Source of the DNA: Erysipelotrichaceae bacterium
Lineage (GTDB): Bacteria; Bacillota_I; Bacilli_A; Erysipelotrichales; Erysipelotrichaceae
Direction of reading: 5' to 3'
DNA length: 64,000 nucleotides
NCBI GenBank assembly: GCA_017550145.1
Contig: JAFZQG010000004.1
Span: 248,001 to 312,000, forward strand
Shown: piece after piece, positions 44,073-51,661 of the stretch
Layout of the letters: each line of letters starts with the position of its first letter
Position numbering within the stretch: the first letter of the stretch is position 1
Program-made: the position numbers and the translations under genes
The notes under the pieces: generated by a model
Seen by the model: the letters and a program-made list of their open reading frames with translations, nothing else
Told to the model about the DNA's origin: nothing
The model's database searches: none

Positions 44073-44576
44073 TTATAAACTGTCGATATTGCGGTCGTTG
44101 ACGCGGATGACATCGGCACGCCATTTATCAAGATCACCGACTTCGCTTAATGCAGTCTTAAGCAGTTCGGATAAAGGAATATCACACTTGTAATTATCAC
44201 TTACCGAATTCAGTAATCCCGGCAGAACCAGGAAGAGGTTTTTACCTGACAGTGATTTCAGTATCCCTTCAAGCACATCATCCAGTCTGCCTTCTCTGGC
44301 AACAGCTACAGCTTCCTTGCCTTTGATCTTCTTGCCATCGACTTTAACGTTGCCTAACTGATCAACGATCTTTTCCAGCGCATCGCTTTTGACCGTCAGT
44401 GAATAATTGGGTTTGTTGTTAAGGCGCTCAATGAGTCTGTCATAAAGATTCTTATCTTCCAGATAATAGATATCGGCCTTATTGGCGATCGTATCGATCA
44501 TGAAATAATAAGTGTACTGTTTATTGTCATCACCGGCATCGATGATTAATCCGTTTACCGAGAATATTTTTTCCAT
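44073..44576 (-). CDS. hypothetical protein
   Basis: A 167-residue soluble protein I do not recognise. It begins MEKIFSVNGLIIDAGDDNKQYTYYFMID, with beta-strand character, and continues with helical segments (DALEKIVDQLGNVKVDGKKIKGKEAVAVAREGRLDDVLEGIL). Only one Cys and no catalytic signature are seen. GGAGGATT precedes the ATG. It is divergent from the TIGR00300-type gene and monocistronic. Confidence 0.65.
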   Translation of the reverse strand: MEKIFSVNGLIIDAGDDNKQYTYYFMIDTIANKADIYYLEDKNLYDRLIERLNNKPNYSLTVKSDALEKIVDQLGNVKVDGKKIKGKEAVAVAREGRLDDVLEGILKSLSGKNLFLVLPGLLNSVSDNYKCDIPLSELLKTALSEVGDLDKWRADVIRVNDRNIDSL

Positions 44577-44695
44577 AAAGAATCCTCCGGTATTATTTTA
44601 TCTTATTATTCTCGTATACAGAATACCTTCAAAAATGTCATAATAACAGCAGGATATTATTAATAATAAGGATAAATATAGGGAGGTAGAGGAAG

Positions 44696-45787
44696 ATGAG
44701 TTTTGAACTGAAACCATACAGGAAACCGGATTTCAATGAAAAGAAGTTTATTGAAGCTCCGGATGTGAAAATCGTGTGTGTTGAAAAAGACGGTGTGGTT
44801 CCCGATGATTTCCATGCGACTTCCATCTTCCCGGAATACTTCAAAGTTAATGGCGAATGGCTGTGTGCCACACAAAGCCGAATGGATTGTGTGCCTGTAT
44901 TGGAAGAAGGAAAGATCTTATCCAAGGAAGCACGCAGTGTTAAAAAGGGAGATAAGGTCATTATCGGCAGAAGCGAAGACTGTGAAGATGGCATCTATGT
45001 CCACAATAACGGTTTTGCGGATAACACCAGTGCAGTTGACCCGTTCGCTTTCCGCAAGAACCGCTCCAGAGAGACTTCCTTCTCCAAAGAATATGATGAG
45101 ATCTGTGAACTTCTAAAATATGAAAGAGACAACGGCAATATCCTTTGGGTTTTAGGCCCGGCTTTATCTTTTGACCGCAATGCCAGAGATGCCTTTGCGG
45201 CTTTGGTGAATAACGGTTATGTGGACGGTGTCTGTGCCGGCAACGCCCTGGCAACCCATGACCTGGAGGCTGCTTATCTGCATACAGCTTTAGGTCAGAA
45301 TATCTATACTCAGGAGAACGTTCATAACGGACATTACCATCATCTGGAAACCATCAATAAAGTCAGAGGTGACGGTTCGATAAAGGAGTTCATAAAGAAT
45401 AAGAATATCGATAATGGCATCATGTGGGCTTTAGAGAAGAACGATATTCCATATGTCCTGGCCGGTTCGATCAGAGATGACGGACCGCTGCCGGAAGTAA
45501 CGGGTAACGTCTATGAAGCACAGGACAGGATGAGAAAACTGACGGATCAGGCTACGACGGTCATCTGTCTGGCTACGATGTTGCATACGATCGCGATCGG
45601 CAACATGACTCCTTCATACAGAGTAATGAAAGACGGTAATATTAGGCAGATCTACTTCTATGTCGTAGACATTTCCGAATTCATGGTCAATAAACTGGCC
45701 GACCGCGGCAGTCTTTCATCCCGCAGCATCATCACCAACGTCCAGGATTTTGTCGCCAAAGTTGGCAAAGGACTAGAGGTCTATTGA
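44696..45787 (+). CDS. TIGR00300/LOR-SDH-type protein, candidate ornithine cyclodeaminase
   Basis: A 363-residue protein of the LOR/SDH-domain family known as TIGR00300. Key stretches are ILWVLGPALSFDRNARDAFAALVNNGYVDGVCAGNALATHDLEAAY and GSIRDDGPLPEV, which form the nucleotide-binding and catalytic core. Related proteins in archaea and in the cyanobacterial AgrE/ArgZ enzymes have been linked to NAD-dependent ornithine cyclodeaminase activity, converting ornithine to proline and ammonia. The arginine dihydrolase domain of ArgZ/AgrE is absent here. Preceded by GGGAGGTAGAGG. Family strong, activity inferred. Confidence 0.78.
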   Translation: MSFELKPYRKPDFNEKKFIEAPDVKIVCVEKDGVVPDDFHATSIFPEYFKVNGEWLCATQSRMDCVPVLEEGKILSKEARSVKKGDKVIIGRSEDCEDGIYVHNNGFADNTSAVDPFAFRKNRSRETSFSKEYDEICELLKYERDNGNILWVLGPALSFDRNARDAFAALVNNGYVDGVCAGNALATHDLEAAYLHTALGQNIYTQENVHNGHYHHLETINKVRGDGSIKEFIKNKNIDNGIMWALEKNDIPYVLAGSIRDDGPLPEVTGNVYEAQDRMRKLTDQATTVICLATMLHTIAIGNMTPSYRVMKDGNIRQIYFYVVDISEFMVNKLADRGSLSSRSIITNVQDFVAKVGKGLEVY

Positions 45788-45838
45788 GTTTATAATTATA
45801 GATAGAGGATATCTTAAAAATAATAACAGGAGGATGAG

Positions 45839-47425
45839 ATGGCAAAACTGTATACCGAAATAAAAAGCGTAAAAGTATTTCTTAACGGTGCGGAAGTAAC
45901 CCGCAGAGGCAAGTGCGAACTAGCCGAAGGCAAACAGACACTTTATGCCTACGGTCTGAGCAGAGGTGTCGTATATGATACTGTCAGACTGTTTGGTGAA
46001 GAAGGTCTTCACTGCGGCAATCTGCGTTATGAAACACCGGAGAACGATGAGTACGAAGACAACGAACTGAACAGACTGCAGAGACAGCTTGAAGATCTGC
46101 GTAAGACGATCGAAGTAAAACAGCTGCAGATAAATCTGTGGCAGGCCAACGGTGATTTCACTAACCGTACTGCACAGAATGCAGAAGAAGTAAAAGACTA
46201 TATCGAAAAACTTCCGGAAAGACTCAAAGGATTAAACGATGAGATTCTGGATTGTGAAAAGAAGGCCAGAGAATTAAACAAGAAACTGGAAGAAGAGAAA
46301 AAGAAGGAAGCCTTACCGGTAATCGTTGTAGAAGTTGAAGCACCAAAGGCCGGAGAATATTCCTTTGAACTCCGTTACCATGAAAACAACGCCGGCTGGA
46401 GACCGACTTATGAAGTTCATTCCGATGCGAAGGAAGATCTGGAAATCAGAATGAAGGCTTCCATTTATGAGAATACCTATGAAGACTGGAAGAATATCGA
46501 TCTGAGTCTGTATTCAGGCAATCCTGCTTCCGGAACTGTTTTACCGGAACTCGATACGATCAGACTGGATATCCAGGAAAAGGTAGCTGCACCAAGAGGC
46601 AGAGCCAACGGTATGATGATGATGTCGATGGCAGCTGCAGGCAAATCCATGGCTATGGAAGAAATGGATATTGTTGAAGATGAAACTGTACCGATGGTCA
46701 GAATGGAAACACAGGAAGCTGAAGTCAATACCGATGAAACCATGACCGAATATGTCTTAAGCGGCAAGAGAGATATCTTCAAGGATGGTGACGGTACGGC
46801 TGCTGATCTGCAGAAGTTTACAGTTAAGGCTGACTACGAAATCGCGGCTGTCGCCAAGGCTGATCCGAATGCGTATCTGATCGCCAGAATCAAGACTGCC
46901 GATTTACCGATCAATGACGGTGTCAATGCGGGTATCTATCTCAATGAAGTCTATACCGGCAGCGTCTATCTTGATCCGGATATGACCAAGGAAGAACTGG
47001 AGATCACCTTAGGTCGTGAGGAACAGGTCCATGTCTCTCACAAGACCATCTCCAAGAAGACTTCATCTGTACTGCTGAAGGCTCAGAAGGTTACGGAATA
47101 TGTCTATGAGACCAAGGTAAGCAACACTTCACCTAAGGCTGTGGAAGTTATTCTTAAGGATCAGATCCCTGTTTCCGACAATAAGGATATCAGTGTCGAT
47201 GTGATCGATCTCAATGGTGCTGAGTTAGATAAGGAAACAGGCTTTATAAAGAAAAAGCTCACCGTTGAAGCCGGACAGAGCGAAACCTTCCGACTCTCAT
47301 ATAAGGTGGCCTGGCCAAAGGACAAACGCATCTCTGAGACAAAAGGAAACTTCAAATACTGTCCTGAATGCGGAACGAGAACGAATCTGAAGTTCTGTCC
47401 GAACTGCGGATCACCGGTCAGATAA
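45839..47425 (+). CDS. DUF4139/DUF4140 (mucoidy inhibitor-like) protein with C-terminal zinc ribbon
   Basis: A 528-residue protein. The N-terminal DUF4140-like domain (VKVFLNGAEVTRRGKCEL) is followed by a coiled coil at about residues 75-165, then the large beta-rich DUF4139 domain (FELRYHENNAGWRPTYEVHS) and a Met-rich linker near residue 260. A zinc ribbon, CPECG...CPNCG, ends the protein. Proteins of this family occur widely with unknown biochemical function. No signal peptide, so it is cytosolic. AGGAGG precedes the ATG, and a strong terminator follows. Confidence 0.82.
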   Translation: MAKLYTEIKSVKVFLNGAEVTRRGKCELAEGKQTLYAYGLSRGVVYDTVRLFGEEGLHCGNLRYETPENDEYEDNELNRLQRQLEDLRKTIEVKQLQINLWQANGDFTNRTAQNAEEVKDYIEKLPERLKGLNDEILDCEKKARELNKKLEEEKKKEALPVIVVEVEAPKAGEYSFELRYHENNAGWRPTYEVHSDAKEDLEIRMKASIYENTYEDWKNIDLSLYSGNPASGTVLPELDTIRLDIQEKVAAPRGRANGMMMMSMAAAGKSMAMEEMDIVEDETVPMVRMETQEAEVNTDETMTEYVLSGKRDIFKDGDGTAADLQKFTVKADYEIAAVAKADPNAYLIARIKTADLPINDGVNAGIYLNEVYTGSVYLDPDMTKEELEITLGREEQVHVSHKTISKKTSSVLLKAQKVTEYVYETKVSNTSPKAVEVILKDQIPVSDNKDISVDVIDLNGAELDKETGFIKKKLTVEAGQSETFRLSYKVAWPKDKRISETKGNFKYCPECGTRTNLKFCPNCGSPVR

Positions 47426-47434
47426 TATATACAC

Positions 47435-47468
47435 AAGGCTGATACTTAACCAGAACATCAGCCTTTTA
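47435..47468 (+). terminator. terminator after the DUF4139 gene
   Basis: AAGGCTGAT and ATCAGCCTT, a 9-bp stem with a 13-nt loop, followed by TTATTTT. Confidence 0.85.
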
Positions 47469-47501
47469 TTTTAATAATAATGTTATGATTGAAGAAACGT
47501 T

Positions 47502-48239
47502 ATGAAAAACTATAAGGCCTATATCTTCGATCTGTATGGAACACTGATCGATATTCATACTGATGAATACAGAACTTCTTTCTGGAAGAAGATGAAAGAA
47601 GTGTTCTTTGAATACGACGCCTTATATGAATATCCTGAACTGAAGAAAGAGTACTTTGACTGCATAAAGAGACTGGAAAAAAGAGATTATCAGAAAGGCC
47701 ATGATACTGAGATCGATATAGCTGAAGTATTTGAATATCTGCTTAAGAATAAAAAAGTTCAATGTGATGAGAAGATAATCAGGGAACTGGCCTCAGTATT
47801 CAGACAGTATTCAACGACTCATATCAGGGTCTATGCAGGAGTAAAGGATCTGCTTAGTGAATTAAGAAAAGAAGGAAAGAAGGTCTTTCTCTTAAGCAAC
47901 GCCCAGTATCTGTTTACGATGAGAGAACTCAAAGAACTGGATCTGGAAATATTTTTTAATGAGATCTTCATATCGTCACAATATGGATATAAGAAACCGG
48001 ATAAGAAATTTTTTGAAGTGTTACTGAAAAAATATAAGCTGAAACCTGAGGAATGTCTGATGATAGGTAACGATCCGATCAGCGATATCAAGGGAGGAGA
48101 GAATTGCGGAATGGATACATATTATATTCATTCAGGTCTTTCTCCAAAAGAAAAACATAAAATAAAAGCTACATATTCACAGCCATCTATGAATATAAAA
48201 CTTTTATCGAATAGAATAAACTTTAGAAAACAGCATTGA
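47502..48239 (+). CDS. HAD-superfamily hydrolase
   Basis: A 245-residue HAD protein. Motif I is IFDLYGTLID (nucleophile Asp; the second position is Tyr, as in dehalogenase/YjjG-like members), motif II VFLLSNAQ, motif III Lys in KKPDKKFF, and motif IV MIGNDPISDIKGGENCG. These enzymes dephosphorylate small metabolites or house-clean nucleotides. A TATGAT box lies 12 nt before the ATG and only GAAGAAA precedes it, so the transcript leader is very short. Substrate unknown. Confidence 0.88.
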   Translation: MKNYKAYIFDLYGTLIDIHTDEYRTSFWKKMKEVFFEYDALYEYPELKKEYFDCIKRLEKRDYQKGHDTEIDIAEVFEYLLKNKKVQCDEKIIRELASVFRQYSTTHIRVYAGVKDLLSELRKEGKKVFLLSNAQYLFTMRELKELDLEIFFNEIFISSQYGYKKPDKKFFEVLLKKYKLKPEECLMIGNDPISDIKGGENCGMDTYYIHSGLSPKEKHKIKATYSQPSMNIKLLSNRINFRKQH

Positions 48240-48258
48240 ATGAAGATAGTAAGTTTAT

Positions 48259-48282
48259 TATAATATGAGTGGGATATCCCAC
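48259..48282 (+). promoter_or_regulatory. promoter and palindromic operator of the toxin-antitoxin pair
   Basis: TATAAT at 48259-48264 is followed by GTGGGATATCCCAC (48269-48282), a perfect 14-bp palindrome at the expected transcription start, with a further ATCCCA half-site downstream. Confidence 0.75.
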
Positions 48283-48317
48283 AAAGAACAAATCCCAATA
48301 CTGGAGACGAAAGCAAC

Positions 48318-48572
48318 ATGAGCGAAATATCGATAAGGGAATATGATGCGAAACTCGATTCTAAAAAAAGAATCACTTTGCGTAATGCAGTTTTTGATTA
48401 CTTCCATGTTTCAGAAATGGATGATGGAAGAATAGTGTTAGAACCTAGAGAATTGGTAAAGCCTTTTAGTGTATCCGCCAATACATTGGCAATGATGGAT
48501 TCGGCTGTTGAAAATCTGAAAAAAGGGAAAGTATCGAAAACATTAGATCTTTCTGATTTTGAGGAGGAATAA
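48318..48572 (+). CDS. type II antitoxin (AbrB/SpoVT-like N-terminus)
   Basis: An 84-residue antitoxin whose N-terminal half (YDAKLDSKKRITLRNAVFDYFHVSEMDDGRIVLEPREL) has the strand pattern of a swapped-hairpin DNA-binding domain common in clostridial small antitoxins. The tail (SANTLAMMDSAVENLKKGKVSKTLDLSDFEEE) would bind the toxin. GGAGACG precedes the ATG, and the stop overlaps the toxin start by one base, the standard arrangement. The palindromic operator upstream supports autorepression. Confidence 0.82.
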   Translation: MSEISIREYDAKLDSKKRITLRNAVFDYFHVSEMDDGRIVLEPRELVKPFSVSANTLAMMDSAVENLKKGKVSKTLDLSDFEEE

Positions 48573-48949
48573 TGTTCAATATCAAATTAGGTATTCCGGA
48601 AATGGAAGAATTGTGGAGCTCACTGACGAAAAAAGTCAAAAATGGTTCCGCAAAAAAGAACGAAGTAAAGTTATATAAGCAGATGGGTAAAACTATGAAG
48701 CTTCTCAGTAATAATCCTAAATATCCGGGGCTTAATTCACACGATATAGAACAATTGTCAGCAAGATACGGACAAAAAGTGTTTGAATCGTATCTTGAAA
48801 ATAATACACCTGGAGCCGGAAGAATATTTTGGATCTATGGTCCGAATAAAAAAGACATAACAATTATTGGTCTTGAACCACATCCAAACGACAAATCTAA
48901 TGCATATAAAAAGATTACTTTGTCTTCATCTGGTAAACAAATTGGATAA
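48572..48949 (+). CDS. RelE/ParE-like type II toxin
   Basis: A 125-residue toxin with MFNIKLGIPEMEELW at the start and the conserved core LNSHDIEQLSARYGQKVFESYLENNTPGAGRIFWIYGP...ITIIGLEPHP, matching a RelE-like group that often follows antitoxins of the preceding type. RelE-fold toxins cleave mRNA at the ribosome. It is the only complete toxin-antitoxin pair in the window, in contrast to two antitoxin-only loci. Mechanism is by family inference. Confidence 0.8.
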   Translation: MFNIKLGIPEMEELWSSLTKKVKNGSAKKNEVKLYKQMGKTMKLLSNNPKYPGLNSHDIEQLSARYGQKVFESYLENNTPGAGRIFWIYGPNKKDITIIGLEPHPNDKSNAYKKITLSSSGKQIG

Positions 48950-48952
48950 ATG

Positions 48953-49003
48953 AAAAAGGAGCTTTATTCCTTAAACAATCGGTTTTCGGATAGCTCCTTT
49001 TTT
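48953..49003. terminator. bidirectional terminator after the toxin gene
   Basis: AAAAAGGAGCT and AGCTCCTTTTT pair across a loop of about 28 nt between convergent genes; T-runs lie on both sides. Confidence 0.78.
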
Positions 49004-49008
49004 GTGTT

Positions 49009-49434
49009 TTACAGGATTGTTTCAGAACCGTCTTCTTTGACGATGACGAAGCGGTATTCCAGACCGAAACGGGCAACCAGCGCTGAGATCGCAATCAATG
49101 GTGCTCCGCCTGCCAGTAAGGCAAAGGTTCCGACTGCTGCGCCGACGTTGACGGAGATGGAAGTTAATGTCTTACCATCGCGGTCACGGACTTCGATACG
49201 GGTAACGTCACCTTTTCTTATAGCTTCTTTGATTGTTTCCATGATCGAATCAGCAGTTCTGCCGCTGTCTTCGATGAAGTCTCTGAAGAAAGTGCCGGCG
49301 GAATCTCTGTTTTCCAGATAAATGATCGCATCGATCACATCACCGTTAGTTTCCATCAATGCTTCTTTGGCTTCTTTGTAGCTGCAGTTGGTTCTTTCAA
49401 TAACCTGATCAACATCATTAATAGTGAAATCCAT
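49009..49434 (-). CDS. UBA-like/DUF4342 protein under heat-shock control
   Basis: A 141-residue protein. Residues 1-42 form a UBA-like helical module (VIERTNCSYKEAKEALMETNGDVIDAIIYLE), as found in bacterial Ts-like proteins. Residues about 70-140 match DUF4342, with strands GDVTRIEVRDRDGKTLTSISVN and a hydrophobic helix (VGTFALLAGGAPLIAISALVARFG). A near-consensus CIRCE operator lies between its promoter and AGGAGG site, so it should be repressed by HrcA and induced on heat or misfolding stress. Its role may be in protein quality control; this is inference from regulation. Confidence 0.82.
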   Translation of the reverse strand: MDFTINDVDQVIERTNCSYKEAKEALMETNGDVIDAIIYLENRDSAGTFFRDFIEDSGRTADSIMETIKEAIRKGDVTRIEVRDRDGKTLTSISVNVGAAVGTFALLAGGAPLIAISALVARFGLEYRFVIVKEDGSETIL

Positions 49435-49446
49435 TTTATACCTCCT

Positions 49447-49473
49447 TTAGCACTCTAGTGCTTAGACTGCTAA
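49447..49473 (-). promoter_or_regulatory. CIRCE element (HrcA operator)
   Basis: Read on the minus strand: TTAGCAGTC, nine bases, GAGTGCTAA. The consensus is TTAGCACTC-N9-GAGTGCTAA, so only one base differs. It sits between the -10 box and the ribosome binding site. Confidence 0.88.
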
Positions 49474-49474
49474 A

Positions 49475-49504
49475 ATTATACTATATTCTTAATTTCAACG
49501 TCAA
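49475..49504 (-). promoter_or_regulatory. sigma-A promoter of the DUF4342 gene
   Basis: On the minus strand TTGACG (49504-49499) and TATAAT (49480-49475) are 18 bp apart and directly precede the CIRCE element. Confidence 0.8.
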
Positions 49505-49508
49505 TAAT

Positions 49509-51455
49509 CTATTTTGTGTGTTTATTGAACCAGTCTGTGATCTCAGTTAATCTGCGGATTCTGTGAGAAGGTTTGCCGCTTCTGGATAACTCGTGATTTT
49601 CTCCATGGAAGACGACCAGTCTTGTTTCGACGTTTCGGTGAGCCAAAGCCTGCATCATCTGCATTCCTTCCGGTAGAGGACAGCGATAGTCCTGATCGGA
49701 GTGAATGAATAAGGTAGGTGTTTTAGCGTTATCAACATATTTTAATGGTGAATGATCCCAGAGCTTATCGTAATCTTTTATCGGTTCATCTGTACCGTTC
49801 TGATCTGGACAGAAGTTATATCCGATATCACTCAGATAAGTAAAGCCGGTCCAGTTGGCGATACTGCGTTGTGAAGCAGTACAACAGAAACGGTCGGTAT
49901 GGCCGATGATCCAGTTGGTCATGAAACCGCCGTAGGATCCGCCTGTTTCACACAGCTTTGTTTTATCGATGGCTCTGTATTTCTTTAGGACGGCATCAGT
50001 GAAATCCATCAGATTGATGTAATCGATATCACCATATTTACCGCGGATATCCGCAAATTCGTCACCTCTTCCATCTGAGCCCCTGATATTCGTAAATAAT
50101 ACGAAGTATCCCTGTGATGCCCATACCTGCATCTCATGGAAGAAGCCTTTCGAATAAATAGCTCTTGGTCCGCCATGGATATCAAGTACAGCCGGATACT
50201 TTTTCTTAGGATCATAGTCTTTCGGATATAAGACCCAGCCATTGAGATTAAGTCCTTCAGAAGTGTAATTTATTTCTTCAGGTCTTGCGACATACTTGTC
50301 TTTTAAGACACCCTTATTGAAGGAAGTAAGAACTTTTACTTTCTTATCTTTGAAGGAGTATTCATAGAGTTCCGGTAAGGAAACATCATCACAGCCGCAG
50401 AAGATGATCCTGTCTTTGGAAACATCAAAGAAAGTGATCAGCGGCATTTTCAGTAGCTTCTTATATCTGATCTTTGAATCAAACTGCCAGAGTTCCACAT
50501 GGTCAGTTTCGGTAACTAAGGTATAAAGATAACCGTTTTTAACGACCATTCCTTTACCTGAACCCAGGATGGTATCGGTAGCTACCGCATCATATAAGGA
50601 TCTGTCAGGCGAAGGAAGCTCTATCAGTTCTTTATCTTTGAGGATATGGAATTTTGAACTTTCGTTTAATCCGTATTTTCTGCCATCACTCGCCAAAACG
50701 TAGAGATCGTTATTCAGACAATAGATAGCAGAAATGATCTGGTCATCTTTATCATAGAGACATTCGGTTTTATCAGTGTCCAGATCATATTTATATATGC
50801 GGTCATACTTCGGTGCGAAGCGGTCATAATCTTTTCCTGTAAAGTAGACCGTTCTTTCGCTAACTTTAGCATTATATGCCGATAAAGTCGGAGCTGTGAT
50901 CCTTCTGATCCTGAATGGTTTGAGTTCGCAGATAAATAACGCCGTTCTGAGTTTATTAATGAAACCGGAACCGTTGAACCAGTAAGGGATCTCATCGAGA
51001 ACTTCATAGTCGGCTTCTTTCTTTTTCTTTTCCTTTATTTTCTCCAGTTCTTTCTTATCGGCTTTATAGAGATCAGGAAGATTGACGGAGATGTATGCCG
51101 ATAATAATAAAGTATTCTTATCGATTACCTCAATTGAAGTGACCTTTAAAGGCGTGGAGAAGAATATTTTTCTTTTACCGTCTCTGGTATTCAGCAGGTA
51201 ATATTTATTGATTAAAGGTTCCTTCTTTTCTTTTTCCGTAACGATCAGATTTGTGTCATCATACCAGTTTATTATAGTGGTATCTTTAGCGGAAACATAT
51301 GCTTTCTTGTTCACATAAACCGTATTGAAGTAGTTGTCTTTTTCCTTATCGACATTAGCCAGCTGATAGGCATAAGCTGTGCCTGATGGATTGAAGGAAA
51401 GATTACTAAGAAAGCGGAATTTGAGAAGATCTTCGATTTTAATTGGTTTTGTCAT
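49509..51455 (-). CDS. S9 family peptidase (prolyl oligopeptidase / acylaminoacyl peptidase-like)
   Basis: A 648-residue serine peptidase. The N-terminal two-thirds are beta-propeller repeats (LSAYNAKVSERTVYFTGKDYD, DRIIFCGCDDVSLPELYEYS). The C-terminal alpha/beta-hydrolase domain has ILDIHGGPRAIYSKG-like VLDIHGGPRAIYS, Ser507 in GGSYGGFM, Asp589 in HSDQDYRCP and His621 in ENHELS. Such enzymes cleave short peptides after Pro or remove acylated residues; no signal peptide is present. It has an AAGGGG site. Family clear, substrate range not. Confidence 0.92.
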   Translation of the reverse strand: MTKPIKIEDLLKFRFLSNLSFNPSGTAYAYQLANVDKEKDNYFNTVYVNKKAYVSAKDTTIINWYDDTNLIVTEKEKKEPLINKYYLLNTRDGKRKIFFSTPLKVTSIEVIDKNTLLLSAYISVNLPDLYKADKKELEKIKEKKKKEADYEVLDEIPYWFNGSGFINKLRTALFICELKPFRIRRITAPTLSAYNAKVSERTVYFTGKDYDRFAPKYDRIYKYDLDTDKTECLYDKDDQIISAIYCLNNDLYVLASDGRKYGLNESSKFHILKDKELIELPSPDRSLYDAVATDTILGSGKGMVVKNGYLYTLVTETDHVELWQFDSKIRYKKLLKMPLITFFDVSKDRIIFCGCDDVSLPELYEYSFKDKKVKVLTSFNKGVLKDKYVARPEEINYTSEGLNLNGWVLYPKDYDPKKKYPAVLDIHGGPRAIYSKGFFHEMQVWASQGYFVLFTNIRGSDGRGDEFADIRGKYGDIDYINLMDFTDAVLKKYRAIDKTKLCETGGSYGGFMTNWIIGHTDRFCCTASQRSIANWTGFTYLSDIGYNFCPDQNGTDEPIKDYDKLWDHSPLKYVDNAKTPTLFIHSDQDYRCPLPEGMQMMQALAHRNVETRLVVFHGENHELSRSGKPSHRIRRLTEITDWFNKHTK

Positions 51456-51470
51456 AATAATCAGCCCCTT

Positions 51471-51500
51471 TTGAAATTATTATAAGATAGGACATATAAA
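51471..51500 (+). promoter_or_regulatory. promoter of the leader peptide / Mg2+ ATPase transcript
   Basis: TTGAAA (51471-51476) and TATAAA (51495-51500) with an 18-bp spacer; transcription near 51507 would give a leader of about 155 nt before the ATPase start. Confidence 0.6.
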
Positions 51501-51534
51501 ATGAGTGTAAAATAAGTACGAAGGAGGGTGTCGG

Positions 51535-51597
51535 ATGGAAGATCCTTTAAGTAGAAAAAACATGAAAAGTCTTTTGTCCGGGCACCACAGCGGATAA
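51535..51597 (+). CDS. 20-codon leader peptide upstream of the Mg2+ ATPase
   Basis: A 20-residue reading frame beginning MEDP and ending SGHHSG, with a strong GAAGGAGGG site seven bases before its ATG. Too short to be an enzyme, it has the hallmarks of a regulatory upstream ORF. The codons for His-His-Ser (CACCACAG, 51583-51590) are perfectly complementary to CTGTGGTG at 51641-51648, just before the ATPase ribosome binding site, so ribosome progress through the peptide would alter that structure. The acidic-Pro N-terminus recalls enterobacterial MgtL (MEPDP), where low Mg2+ destabilises the translating ribosome. Control of the ATPase by Mg2+ through this peptide is inference. Confidence 0.65.
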   Translation: MEDPLSRKNMKSLLSGHHSG

Positions 51598-51648
51598 CAG
51601 ATAATTTCATCATCTTTATGATTATATAAAACCTTTTTTACTGTGGTG
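51583..51648 (+). promoter_or_regulatory. long-range hairpin in the Mg2+ ATPase leader
   Basis: CACCACAG (51583-51590) pairs perfectly with CTGTGGTG (51641-51648); the loop contains a small ATCAT/ATGAT hairpin and a T6 run (51634-51639). The right arm ends two bases before AAGGAGG. Confidence 0.6.
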
Positions 51649-51661
51649 GTAAGGAGGAAAA

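Noticed and set aside
51501-51661. M-box or yybP-ykoY riboswitch in the Mg2+ ATPase leader
   Set aside because: I could not find the conserved core blocks of either riboswitch class; the short ORF with complementary downstream arm explains the leader better.
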